Below, in pieces: positions 47,338 to 54,720 of a stretch of DNA of 64,000 bases. The first letter of the stretch is position 1. Every line of letters begins with the position of its first letter. The translations under genes and the position numbers were made by a program. The DNA lies in NCBI RefSeq assembly GCF_007786455.1, contig NZ_VNJK01000001.1:3186673-3250672 (forward strand), in the 5' to 3' direction. The stretch comes from Paenibacillus agilis. GTDB taxonomy: Bacteria; Bacillota; Bacilli; Paenibacillales; Paenibacillaceae. The notes beneath the pieces are model-generated. The model was not told the DNA's origin. It made no database searches and saw only the letters and a list, made by a program, of their open reading frames with translations.

Positions 47338-48447
47338 TTATATTGGTTTATTCGCTTGTCGGTTTCCGTATCGAACGAGTATATGCCACATATATTTTAA
47401 CTCTTGAAGAACTTCCTCATAGCTTCCTCTATCCTTCCATAATTCCGGGTTACGTTTCAAATCTACAGCGGCAGCCCCGATTACATTAGCATCAACATAA
47501 CCATGTTGTGCGATCCGTTTCGCTAAAAAAGGCATCGTTGGTCCCCTGAAATCAGAAGGGATTTCATCTACTTTCATAACGAATCCCATATGCCAATATA
47601 GTTTAATAGAATACTTCATACACATTTGTTCCAATATTTCTCCCGTGAAAGAACCTTTGAACGAAGGATCTGCCACAAGAATATCTACGTCTTCCTTCAG
47701 TGTAATATCACCGTGAACCTGAGACTCAATATAGTCGTTGAGGTTTCGACTAGGCTTACGATTAGAAGGGTCTTTTAATGGCTGTTCTAGATTCATTAAT
47801 AAATGATCGATTAATTTCTGAGGTGTCAGATCCTTCTCACCGATAGCCTCATTTCGAAAAAATGTATCTTTAAAAATCGCTGCCAATATATCTTCAAACT
47901 CTTCATAGGTGCCTTTTTCTACGGGGTCTTGATGTGAATCCAAATACGTATACGTACAGCGCGTGGAGACATTTGGTGAAAGGAGAAAGTAACACGAGCC
48001 GAACCGAGGAGCCGGCCCATCTGGGCTCAGCATTACATCCAAAGCCCCGTACTTCGGACGCTGAGCATCTGTCACACCATCTAACTGATAAGCGCCGCCA
48101 AACAGTGTTTTCTCCCATAGATCTCGTGCACCACCCGAGTAAGCGGATACGCTGCCATTCGAAATATGAGTTTCAAACTGACTCTTGTAGATTCCCTGTT
48201 CAAGCAATGACTGAGCTACCGTTTTCATATCTGCTGTTAGTCGGTCAGGATGAAAATGCAGTGCGACCCTAGCGTTTGAAAAGATCTTTGTACAAGCATT
48301 TTCAAAAGTGCTCCAAGAGATATTGGACAGCTGGAGAACTTCCATGAGTGATTTTCGAGCAGCGCTTTTTCTTGTTCTGGCATACTGGGTAACATACTTG
48401 ATAGCTTGGCGCTGTGAACGTGATAACTTACTTAGCATAAGAATCAT
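47338..48447 (-). CDS. DUF3626-family protein
   Basis: About 369 residues; two in-frame ATGs (48447 or 48438) are possible, with AGGTAG upstream. Recognisable segments are ALHFHPDRLTADMKTVAQSLLEQGIYKSQFETHISNG in the first third, and ALDVMLSPDGPAPRFGSCYFLLSP, typical of DUF3626. Towards the end are FRGPTMPFLAKRIAQHG and VIGAAAVDLKRNP. The HFHPDR and ETHISNG motifs may bind a metal, but no reaction is known. No signal peptide. Confidence 0.75.
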   Translation of the reverse strand: MILMLSKLSRSQRQAIKYVTQYARTRKSAARKSLMEVLQLSNISWSTFENACTKIFSNARVALHFHPDRLTADMKTVAQSLLEQGIYKSQFETHISNGSVSAYSGGARDLWEKTLFGGAYQLDGVTDAQRPKYGALDVMLSPDGPAPRFGSCYFLLSPNVSTRCTYTYLDSHQDPVEKGTYEEFEDILAAIFKDTFFRNEAIGEKDLTPQKLIDHLLMNLEQPLKDPSNRKPSRNLNDYIESQVHGDITLKEDVDILVADPSFKGSFTGEILEQMCMKYSIKLYWHMGFVMKVDEIPSDFRGPTMPFLAKRIAQHGYVDANVIGAAAVDLKRNPELWKDRGSYEEVLQELKYMWHILVRYGNRQANKPI

Positions 48448-48681
48448 CTACCTGTGAAGGGTGTATTTGATTATTCTAATTGTAATATGAAGCGCGATAG
48501 CTAACAGTAAATAAAAAAAGAAAATTTAGGTAGAGAATTGGGTTGTGTAGTGAGAGACATTATTCACTTTATATACTAAGACGCTAGTGATAGAGAAATA
48601 AAGTTGGCTTGGAAGAGGCTTGCTATAATTTCTCTCTTTCCTTTCACTAGTGTCTAAACTACTATTGACGAGGTGCTGTAT

Positions 48682-49473
48682 ATGACACAAGCGAAATTTG
48701 TCTCTACAACTCATAATAATAAGTCTGTTCGATACATCGAAGCTGATTTGGATGCTATTAAAGTTGAATCGATCGAAGGGAAAAGCGTCGAAAAATCAGG
48801 GAAGTATGGGGTCAACGGTACTTTCTTCTGGGGCAGTAGTTTATTAGGTGTTGCTGTTAATCGAACGTCAAACGGCCGAAGTGCTCCAGTTATGACTGGT
48901 GGCGATAAGACATCTGCAATTATAGTTAATAAGAAAAGCTACGTTACAAAGCGTGGAACTATGTACTGCTTTAATCCACCTGCGGGTCGTATCATCTTTG
49001 ACGATAAACCAGTGGTGAATTACCTTGATTATCCTGAATCATCTACAAGTAACGTTGTATGGGCTATTGGTGGATATAGTTTGTATCCATGGAAGAAATA
49101 CAAATCGGAGACCGAATATTATGATGCTATTAATGGACATGGAGACAGTACAAAATTACCAACCGAAAATACCGAAAATGCATACCGTTTTGGCCCTAAA
49201 AGTAATAATGCTAGAACTGCTATAGGTTATAAGTTTTCTCATCAAGACGGTAAAAAGATTATTCTTGCGGTGTTCTCTAGTGAATCAGCATATGGTGTAC
49301 ACGAGTTTATGGCTGGGTTAGGCTGTACTAGTGCAGTTATGCTGGACGGTGGAGGCTCTTCTCAAATTCGTTATAAATCTGGTGGAAAAGATGGATTCTG
49401 GTGTCCTAAACCAGATCCAACTATGCGGGTTGTCCATAGTATGGTCACAGTTAATCCAACGAAATGGGTTTAG
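48682..49473 (+). CDS. Phosphodiester-glycosidase (NAGPA)-domain protein without signal peptide
   Basis: 263 residues from MTQAKFV, ATG 6 nt after GAGGTG. It has the NAGPA-fold motifs NGTFFW (about 46-51), ARTAIGYK, FMAGLGCTSAVMLDGGGSSQIRY and the closing RVVHSMVTV. NAGPA-type enzymes cleave N-acetylglucosamine phosphodiesters; bacterial relatives are usually exported. Here no signal peptide is seen, so it may be released on lysis (phage-like) or act inside. No phage genes adjoin. Monocistronic with a strong terminator. Confidence 0.78.
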   Translation: MTQAKFVSTTHNNKSVRYIEADLDAIKVESIEGKSVEKSGKYGVNGTFFWGSSLLGVAVNRTSNGRSAPVMTGGDKTSAIIVNKKSYVTKRGTMYCFNPPAGRIIFDDKPVVNYLDYPESSTSNVVWAIGGYSLYPWKKYKSETEYYDAINGHGDSTKLPTENTENAYRFGPKSNNARTAIGYKFSHQDGKKIILAVFSSESAYGVHEFMAGLGCTSAVMLDGGGSSQIRYKSGGKDGFWCPKPDPTMRVVHSMVTVNPTKWV

Positions 49474-49494
49474 ATCACATATATGTTCAGTTAA

Positions 49495-49531
49495 AAATAA
49501 GGCAGCGGGGAATCCCCTCTCTGCCTTATTT
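49495..49531. terminator. Bidirectional terminator
   Basis: AAATAAGGCAG (49495-49505) / CTGCCTTATTT (49521-49531), with an inner GGGG/CCCC; A and T tracts on either side serve the 48682 gene and the converging lipoprotein gene. Confidence 0.8.
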
Positions 49532-49547
49532 CATTTCATCACTTTAG

Positions 49548-50024
49548 CTAATTTTGAATAGATTTAATCTTCCACTCACTATTTTCTTTCACCATGTAAT
49601 ATCTTTTATTTTCCGCGTAAACACTCGCTTCAGGATCATCTACAGTGATCTGAGATTGATCAACATTAACTTCGAGTTCCGTATCGGATAAATAATTAAA
49701 ATGAGGTTTATCAAGGGATACAATTACGCTCAAGACATCCTTGTTGGTTTCGTCGTCTTTAGCAGCAGATTCTTTTGCATAAAGACTTAAAACACCTTTG
49801 AGGTCATTTTGTAGTGAGTATTGCATTAGCATATTTAAAGTTTTTACAACATCCAAGTCATTTCCCGTATAGTTTGAAGTATCTAGAAACCGAGGGCTAG
49901 TAGCTGCTTTATCGAGAATGTATTGGTATTTATACACAGTCTGCTCTGTATTTTGTTTGTCCTTATTTTCTGTGCAGCCGGTTACAATGATCAAGCACAT
50001 TAGAAAGACAAATATCCTTGCCAT
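49548..50024 (-). CDS. Lipoprotein, unknown function
   Basis: 158 residues; ATG after AAGGAGG. Lipoprotein signal with lipobox VTGC at residue 17. The mature part is acidic and ends in a small alpha/beta domain (VVKTLNMLMQYSLQNDLKGVL, then VYAENKRYYMVKENSEWKIKSI), reminiscent of NTF2-like lipoprotein domains, but the match is not certain. Anchored on the outer face of the membrane. Stands alone. Confidence 0.72.
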   Translation of the reverse strand: MARIFVFLMCLIIVTGCTENKDKQNTEQTVYKYQYILDKAATSPRFLDTSNYTGNDLDVVKTLNMLMQYSLQNDLKGVLSLYAKESAAKDDETNKDVLSVIVSLDKPHFNYLSDTELEVNVDQSQITVDDPEASVYAENKRYYMVKENSEWKIKSIQN

Positions 50025-50104
50025 CCAATTACCTCCTTCTCATCTTTTCTAACTATAGAGACGGTACCATAAGTAAGAATGTTTCGATCATCATTTACAT
50101 TCTT

Positions 50105-50263
50105 TTACCCTGCAACATAATAATGTGCCTCGTCCTTGACCATGACTAGGAAATTATACCGCAAGCGGAGCTGCGCTCCACCCAGCTCAGACATAGCCTG
50201 AAGCGCTTCTGCAACGTGCTTGGCGCGTAAGGAAAATGCCACGAATGAACTAAAATCTATGCC
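50105..50263 (-). pseudogene. Coding remnant with intact frame but no start
   Basis: The minus strand is open for 52 codons after a stop (GIDFSSFVAFSLRAKHVAEA, then QLRLRYNFLVMVKDEAHYYVAG, then stop). Composition is protein-like but there is no start codon or ribosome site. The parent gene is not recognised. It occupies the first part of the 50025-50376 gap. Confidence 0.35.
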
Positions 50264-50303
50264 CTACCACGCCTCCAAAAACAAAAAAGAATCACTATGT
50301 AAA

Positions 50304-50356
50304 CTGGTACCGTACGCTAAACGCTTTTTTCTAAGTGTCCAGCGTATGGGTACCAG
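50304..50356. repeat. Imperfect palindrome of unknown role
   Basis: CTGGTACCGTACGCT (50304-50318) is mirrored by AGCGTATGGGTACCAG (50341-50356): 14 base pairs with one interruption around a 22-nt spacer. It could be a terminator for the small gene at 50377 or a short mobile palindromic element. The stem-loop with a T-rich centre is not a usual regulator site. Confidence 0.5.
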
Positions 50357-50376
50357 TCTAGAGAACCTCTTCTTTC

Positions 50377-50556
50377 TTACCCAATATTCATAAGTAACAA
50401 AATACAAATTGTATAGATTATAACCGTGTAACCCAGGCTAACTAGGCCAACCTTATCTCTTTTGCAATCTTTACTTATCATCTTTAATGTTTGATACACT
50501 GCCAAAAATGAACATATAGGCACGACGAGAAAAACAATAAATGCAAGTATATTCAT
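50377..50556 (-). CDS. Small two-helix membrane protein (59 residues)
   Basis: ATG with AGGAGTGATGA upstream, an excellent site. Sequence begins MNILAFIVFLVVPICSFLAV, then a basic loop (KMISKDCKRDK), then a second membrane segment (LGYTVIIYTICILLLMNIG). No family recognised. The hairpin at 50304 lies just downstream. Function unknown, possibly a small regulatory or stress membrane peptide. Confidence 0.65.
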   Translation of the reverse strand: MNILAFIVFLVVPICSFLAVYQTLKMISKDCKRDKVGLVSLGYTVIIYTICILLLMNIG

Positions 50557-50650
50557 AAATCATCACTCCTATAGCCTAGGTGTTTTTTCAATGTCCACTA
50601 AATGGGATCTTGACCAATTAAGGTTAAAAGGACTTTTGCCGAGTGATAAC

Positions 50651-51259
50651 TTAAACAAACAAATCAACAATCTCGCTGACGACCTCATCTTTCTTATATA
50701 CAAAGTTATTGATAGTTGAGTAAAATAGCTTTTTTGAACTCATTGGGGCTAACATAGCAGGCTGTTTGAACAGGAGCATGACATAAAGAGAACTACCGTC
50801 ATCCATTTCAATATTCTTTTCGTAAAGTCCTTTCCATATCTGCTCAGCAAGTTCTGGCATAAATAGATCGGTATATCTCTCCATGTAGGCTTTAATGCCG
50901 TAATCAGACCACCACCACAAGGAAAAAGAGTTCCATACTCTTTCAGCTGTATGGAATTCTGAATCCCTTCTAAACAAACTTTTATAACAATCTCTAAAAT
51001 GAAGCGTTTTAAAAGGGTTATCCATGTAATGCTGCTGTTCAAATTCTTTTACAATTTCATACCAACATGTATGGAAAATCTCATTAAAGCTCTCAGCGTC
51101 CAATAATTCTTGGTCATTTGAGATTAAGTATCTACCTGGAAAGACCTCTTTTCCTCCATGATAGCACTCATAAATATTTTCGATAAATAAAAGAAAATTC
51201 AAATCCATAGGACAGAGGTTACTTATACGCAACTGTTTATGATTACGGGAAAGTGTCAT
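50651..51259 (-). CDS. Uncharacterised protein
   Basis: 202 residues; ATG with AAGG 10 nt upstream. Rich in Trp, Tyr, Phe and His (FLLFIENIYECYHGGKEVF; VWNSFSLWWWSDYGIKAYMERY), no signal peptide, no membrane segment. No family recognised. Alone on this strand, with the membrane-peptide gene 94 bp downstream and a frameshifted gene 93 bp upstream. Confidence 0.6.
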   Translation of the reverse strand: MTLSRNHKQLRISNLCPMDLNFLLFIENIYECYHGGKEVFPGRYLISNDQELLDAESFNEIFHTCWYEIVKEFEQQHYMDNPFKTLHFRDCYKSLFRRDSEFHTAERVWNSFSLWWWSDYGIKAYMERYTDLFMPELAEQIWKGLYEKNIEMDDGSSLYVMLLFKQPAMLAPMSSKKLFYSTINNFVYKKDEVVSEIVDLFV

Positions 51260-51352
51260 AGCCCAACAACCTTTTTTATCATTATTGCCTCCTCTTATTT
51301 TTAGCTACCTTTAGCCTCATTTACTATGATGATTATGAACATCCAGCAAAGG

Positions 51353-51717
51353 TTAAAGTAGTTTTTTTAGCTCTCTCACAAATTCACTCACACCATTAAT
51401 AGTGAAATATTGACCTTTAATCCTAACCAATGATGATTCAGGACGATCTAGGCGAATGATTAACACGACCGGAGACGGAACAATAAAAATTTCTACTGTA
51501 TCCTTAGCAGGTACTGGAGAAGCACGAAAAACCGTTGTCCTTACCGTTCGAGTAAGCTTCGCATCTTGCAGCAGCCTCTCTATTTCTTTCTTTTTATCAA
51601 AGCTAAATACTTACTAGCACGTATCCATCTTTTTTTCAATATGTTATATATAAGTATGCATATAATGACTATGGAAGTTAGCATCAGTAGTAAAATTGCC
51701 AAATTCAATATATACAT
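51353..51717 (-). pseudogene. Frameshifted small membrane-anchored gene
   Basis: ATG at 51715-51717 follows a perfect AAAGGAG site and starts a 45-codon ORF: membrane segment (LAILLLMLTSIVIICILIYN), then KKRWIRASKYLALIKRKK and a stop (51580-51582). The second frame continues without start: EIERLLQDAKLTRTVRTTVF, VEIFIVPSPVVLIIRLDRPE, YFTINGVSEFVRELKKLL. If the run of five A (51591-51595 on the plus strand as T) had six, one 121-residue protein would result. Indel, sequencing error or phase variation by slippage are all possible. Confidence 0.65.
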
Positions 51718-51740
51718 AGAAATCTCCTTTCCATTTTCAT

Positions 51741-51938
51741 TCATCTCTGACAATCATTATTTCTGTTCATTGGCCATTTATGTAATGAATTGCTTTCATA
51801 CTTTCGTGCAAGTTGATATTCTGTTAATAATTTATCTAGGCTTTGGCTCATATTGATCATTTGGACATCGAGCAATGTTGCTCCTTCTTCATATGCTTTG
51901 TGCATTTGTATTCTTAAACACTCAATTTCACTAAGCAT
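51741..51938 (-). CDS. Spo0E-like aspartyl-phosphate phosphatase
   Basis: 65 residues from MLSEIECLRIQMHKAYEEGA, the ATG 9 nt after AAGGA. Spo0E family: two helices with the motif SQSLDKLLTEYQ (residues about 33-44) of the S-Q-x-L-D signature. Spo0E proteins dephosphorylate the sporulation regulator Spo0A~P and so delay sporulation. It points away from the receptor gene at 52340 and has a nearly identical leader to the Spo0E-like gene at 53773. The leader includes a hairpin with a T tract. Confidence 0.85.
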   Translation of the reverse strand: MLSEIECLRIQMHKAYEEGATLLDVQMINMSQSLDKLLTEYQLARKYESNSLHKWPMNRNNDCQR

Positions 51939-51970
51939 AGAAATCAATCCTTCGTATTGGAACGTAGGAG

Positions 51971-52122
51971 AGGTGAGCGATTCCCCTCAATCACCCACCT
52001 ATCAAATCAGGTTTGCTCCCCAATGACATCATATATTGGGTTGCCTCTGAGTATATGCTTTTTCTCCAAGGCAACAAAAAACAGCCACTGATTGGCATCT
52101 GTTTACGTTTAGTTTAGATGAG
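51971..52122 (-). promoter_or_regulatory. Structured leader of Spo0E-like gene (left copy of inverted duplication)
   Basis: Minus-strand order: terminator-like hairpin (52081-52104) with six T, GTTGCC/GGCAAC stem (52040-52045 with 52070-52075), then a GGTGGGTGATT/AATCGCTCACC stem, then the ribosome site and ATG. The reverse complement of 53611-53757 aligns along its whole length; differing bases within the stems often preserve pairing. No gene precedes it on this strand, so the terminator-like hairpin probably acts as an attenuator. The rest of the gap 52123-52339 holds divergent promoters. Confidence 0.6.
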
Positions 52123-52339
52123 GTTTTAATATCAAAATGCCTTTGCTTGATTGAAATCATTCGGATTTTTATTACCTTACGTTGCCTTCTAAAACTAGTT
52201 CCATATTTAATTGACAACACATTTTAGACTGTTATATTCTACTGTAGTCAACAAACCATATATCAACTTTTTGATCACCTCATAATTTCTTCATGATGAA
52301 CTTTCCATATTTCTAATCGAAAAAGGACGTGAATGTAAG

Positions 52340-53494
52340 ATGCCTGTAATTACGACACCTACATTTGGGGATCTCATTCGACAACATAGAACTACTAAAG
52401 AGTTAACTCTGAATAAATTGTCCGATTTGACCGGAATAAACAAAGGAACAATATCAAAAATTGAAAATGGTGAAGTTAAAAAACCTGAATTTCGGACATT
52501 AAAAATAATTGCTGAAGCCCTACAAATACCCTATGAAACATACTTAATTCTTTACATAGAAGCAGAAAAAAGTCCCGATGTTATAAGCAATATCCTTAAT
52601 GATGCTATCAAAGAAAAGCGATCTATTCATATCATTACTCAGATCGCTAGTAAGTTCCTCGAAACTGAGCGCCTAGACAGCTATGACGCCACTACTCAAT
52701 TATTCAATTCCACCCAGTCCCAAGTGAATTCCGAATTACAGCTCGCCCTATATAAAACGATCATTAATTACTCCCGAGGTCATGGAGTAATGCCCTATTT
52801 GGCTCGCTCCTTGTTTCAAGAATACCTTATTGAGAGAAACAATTTTAGTAAGTTAAAAGATACGTACCCTTCTGGGAAATATATACTCAAATATAAGGAC
52901 CTACTACCTCCCGGAGAATATGTAACGCTTCTCTATTGTCTTATGGTCCATTCCTACGTTATACGTGAGCATGAAGACTGTGTGAGCTATTGTCAGGCGC
53001 TTCTAGTGAATAAAGAGGAAGAAGCAGTCAAGGTTAGAACGTATGCAATAGATTACTTGCGTGGTTCTCACTATCATTTAGGTAATTATGAATTAGCTGA
53101 GAAATATGCGGAAGAGTACCGCAAGTATGTCCCGTCTATAGGGAGTACAAATGACAGATTAATTACAGCGATGATAAACGCAAAACGGGGCAAGGTTGAG
53201 CTTGCTGTTGAACAATTCGAGAAGTGTCTTCAACTTTGTAATGATGGATTTACTGTGCATATCGTAACTGAATATATATCATTATGTCTCGCTCATGATC
53301 AGATGAATAAAATACCTAATCTTCTCTTAACCTACGAGAGTAAGATCTTAGAGCAACCCTATACAACTCCTATGGAAAAGAATGAAGTAGCAAGATTTTA
53401 TAAACTCAAGGGAGATTATTATACCGAAGTGAATGATATTATCCAAGCGATACGGAACTATATCAAAGGAGCATATGCCTATGCGTATAAATAA
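52340..53494 (+). CDS. Xre-HTH/TPR receptor-type regulator (RRNPP-like)
   Basis: 384 residues; ATG with AAAGGA 11 nt upstream. Residues 8-65 form an Xre HTH (FGDLIRQHRTTKELTLNKLSDLTGINKGTISKIENGEVKKPE is typical in its key L-x-x-x-x-G-x-S pattern). The C-terminal 310 residues are all-helical with TPR-like pairs (YHLGNYELAEKYAEEYRKYV, KRGKVELAVEQFEKCLQL, YKLKGDYYTEVNDIIQAIRNYIKGAY), the architecture of RRNPP peptide receptors such as the Alo/Rap/NprR groups. A strong ribosome site within the last codons opens a 31-codon ORF. It lies between two Spo0E-like genes, so a role in sporulation timing by cell-cell communication is inferred. Confidence 0.78.
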   Translation: MPVITTPTFGDLIRQHRTTKELTLNKLSDLTGINKGTISKIENGEVKKPEFRTLKIIAEALQIPYETYLILYIEAEKSPDVISNILNDAIKEKRSIHIITQIASKFLETERLDSYDATTQLFNSTQSQVNSELQLALYKTIINYSRGHGVMPYLARSLFQEYLIERNNFSKLKDTYPSGKYILKYKDLLPPGEYVTLLYCLMVHSYVIREHEDCVSYCQALLVNKEEEAVKVRTYAIDYLRGSHYHLGNYELAEKYAEEYRKYVPSIGSTNDRLITAMINAKRGKVELAVEQFEKCLQLCNDGFTVHIVTEYISLCLAHDQMNKIPNLLLTYESKILEQPYTTPMEKNEVARFYKLKGDYYTEVNDIIQAIRNYIKGAYAYAYK

Positions 53495-53576
53495 CAAGGA
53501 TAGCAACCGGAGTTGCTTGCAATTGGTTTTTCAGCTGGGCTGTTTTAGTTGGGCTTATTCTCATCAATCCAAGTAA
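53481..53576 (+). CDS. Candidate signalling pro-peptide overlapping the receptor gene
   Basis: 31 codons from an ATG that lies exactly 9 nt after AAAGGAG (53465-53471), the site itself lying inside the receptor coding sequence. The ORF overlaps the receptor stop by 14 nt in another frame. Sequence MRINNKDSNRSCLQLVFQLG then CFSWAYSHQSK: a charged N-terminus, a hydrophobic segment and a polar C-terminus, as in Phr/AloP pro-peptides. FSWAYS followed by HQSK would be a plausible cleavage region. Not confirmable from sequence alone. Confidence 0.45.
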   Translation: MRINNKDSNRSCLQLVFQLGCFSWAYSHQSK

Positions 53577-53610
53577 GGTTATTAACAGAGAGACAATCCA
53601 ATTTAAATAA

Positions 53611-53757
53611 CTCATTTAAACGTAAACAGGCGCTGATCAGCGTCTGTTTTTTGTTGCCTTGAAATAAATCCACATAATCACAGGCAACCCAATATATGAT
53701 AGCAACAGGGAGATAATCTGATTTAATAGGTGGGTGATTGAGAGGGTTCGCTCACCT
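53611..53757 (+). promoter_or_regulatory. Structured leader of Spo0E-like gene (right copy of inverted duplication)
   Basis: Mirror copy of 51971-52122, with the same order of terminator-like hairpin, GTTGCC/GGCAAC stem and GGTGGGTGATT/GGTTCGCTCACC stem. About 16 nt present in the left copy before the ribosome site are missing, and its AAGGATTG is here AACGATTG, so translation may be weaker. Confidence 0.6.
53624..53654 (+). terminator. Strong hairpin with T tract after the receptor gene
   Basis: AAACAG(G)CGCTGATCAGCG(T)CTGTTT (53624-53649) is an almost perfect palindrome followed by TTTTG. It can stop receptor transcripts and also forms the start of the Spo0E leader. Confidence 0.75.
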
Positions 53758-53772
53758 AGAACGATTGATTTT

Positions 53773-53991
53773 ATGCTTAATAAAATTGAATATTTAAGAA
53801 TGCAATTGCACAAAACTTTTGAAGCAGGCTTACCACTGGCCTATGTTCGAATGATCCGTATTAGCCAAAATCTCGATAGACTACTAACAGAGTACTACAT
53901 CCATCAAAGTTGTAAAAGTAATTCATTGAACTTTAATTCATTTACTAGCAGAAACGTTATTACGCTAGGAGGTGAAAAATCTCAAAAGTGA
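53773..53991 (+). CDS. Spo0E-like aspartyl-phosphate phosphatase (second copy)
   Basis: 72 residues from MLNKIEYLRMQLHKTFEAGL, aligned with the left copy at 51741 (MLSEIECLRIQMHKAYEEGA). The signature reads SQNLDRLLTEYY. The C-terminus extends 15 residues beyond the family core. The ribosome site is weak (AACGATTG). It points away from the receptor gene. As Spo0A~P phosphatase it would delay sporulation; two copies around one regulator suggest dosage or conditional control. The following gene starts 78 bp later. Confidence 0.83.
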   Translation: MLNKIEYLRMQLHKTFEAGLPLAYVRMIRISQNLDRLLTEYYIHQSCKSNSLNFNSFTSRNVITLGGEKSQK

Positions 53992-54069
53992 AAATAGTAC
54001 ATCCTACATCAATTACAGCAATTACATACCATAGGGACTGTGAAATAGATCATGGGAGGTAATGATCCG

Positions 54070-54699
54070 ATGAAGAAAACTGGTAAAACAAAGACACGCA
54101 TAAAATTATTTGCAGCTATAGTAGGAATTTTTGTTGCAACTGCGATTTCTCCATTTAAGTTGGCAGCATATGAGTATTATGGATGGTGGAATGACCCATT
54201 AAAACTGAAAACGGGAATAACATCAGGTTCTTATACAATATTTGCAACAGATGGCTTGCAATACGGAGGGAAAACCTTTATGTTTGCAACCGCTTGGAAG
54301 TCGGCAATGGGGGAATGGAATGATAAAACTGAGGCGGCAATTCCCTATCACGGTGATGTTGGCGGCGTGGAAAGAATAAGAATGGATGGGTATAATCATG
54401 GGATGAACGGCGTACATGGTTGGGTAGACATGTATAGCGGTCCAAAATTAGTAGGACATCGGCAACAGGCGCCAACTGAAAGTTGGGATTATGTAGTCGC
54501 TAATATAAACGCTTATTATCTGACAAACCACACCTATGCACAATATAGAGGGGTGGCCATACACGAAATAGGTCACGCGCTTGGCTTAGCACATGAACAA
54601 GACGGAACACCTTCAATTATGAATGACCTGTTAAATATACCTAATACGTATTTGGTACCACAACAGGACGACATTAACGGGGTCAATAATCTCTATTAA
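54070..54699 (+). CDS. Secreted matrixin-type zinc metalloprotease
   Basis: 209 residues from MKKTGKTKTRIKLF, the ATG 10 nt after GGGAGG. The signal peptide cleaves near KLAAYEYYGWW. The catalytic zinc motif HEIGHALGLAHE (about residues 165-176) is the complete HExxHxxGxxH of metzincins, followed by the Met-turn SIMND and DDINGVNNLY, matching the C-terminus of M10 matrixins. It cuts extracellular proteins. A decayed relative lies at 10720. Stop 21 bp from the lipoprotein gene, which is probably in the same operon. Confidence 0.88.
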   Translation: MKKTGKTKTRIKLFAAIVGIFVATAISPFKLAAYEYYGWWNDPLKLKTGITSGSYTIFATDGLQYGGKTFMFATAWKSAMGEWNDKTEAAIPYHGDVGGVERIRMDGYNHGMNGVHGWVDMYSGPKLVGHRQQAPTESWDYVVANINAYYLTNHTYAQYRGVAIHEIGHALGLAHEQDGTPSIMNDLLNIPNTYLVPQQDDINGVNNLY

Positions 54700-54720
54700 G
54701 CATTGGGGAGGAACATATAG

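Noticed and set aside
47162..47407. 81-codon plus-strand open frame after the 46660 gene
   Set aside because: It begins inside the terminator hairpin and runs into the opposite-strand DUF3626 gene; no ribosome site.
51580..51600. Programmed -1 frameshift in the split membrane gene
   Set aside because: The A-rich site does not form an X-XXY-YYZ slippery heptamer in the zero frame and no downstream stimulatory structure is visible; an indel is simpler.
51971..52122. T-box or known riboswitch in the Spo0E leader
   Set aside because: No T-box core (AGGGTGGNACCGCG) or other riboswitch core was found; only a generic attenuator-like structure.
52029..52220. 63-codon minus-strand open frame over the Spo0E leader
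   Set aside because: It overlaps the structured leader, lacks a ribosome site and its frame is not kept in the right-hand copy.
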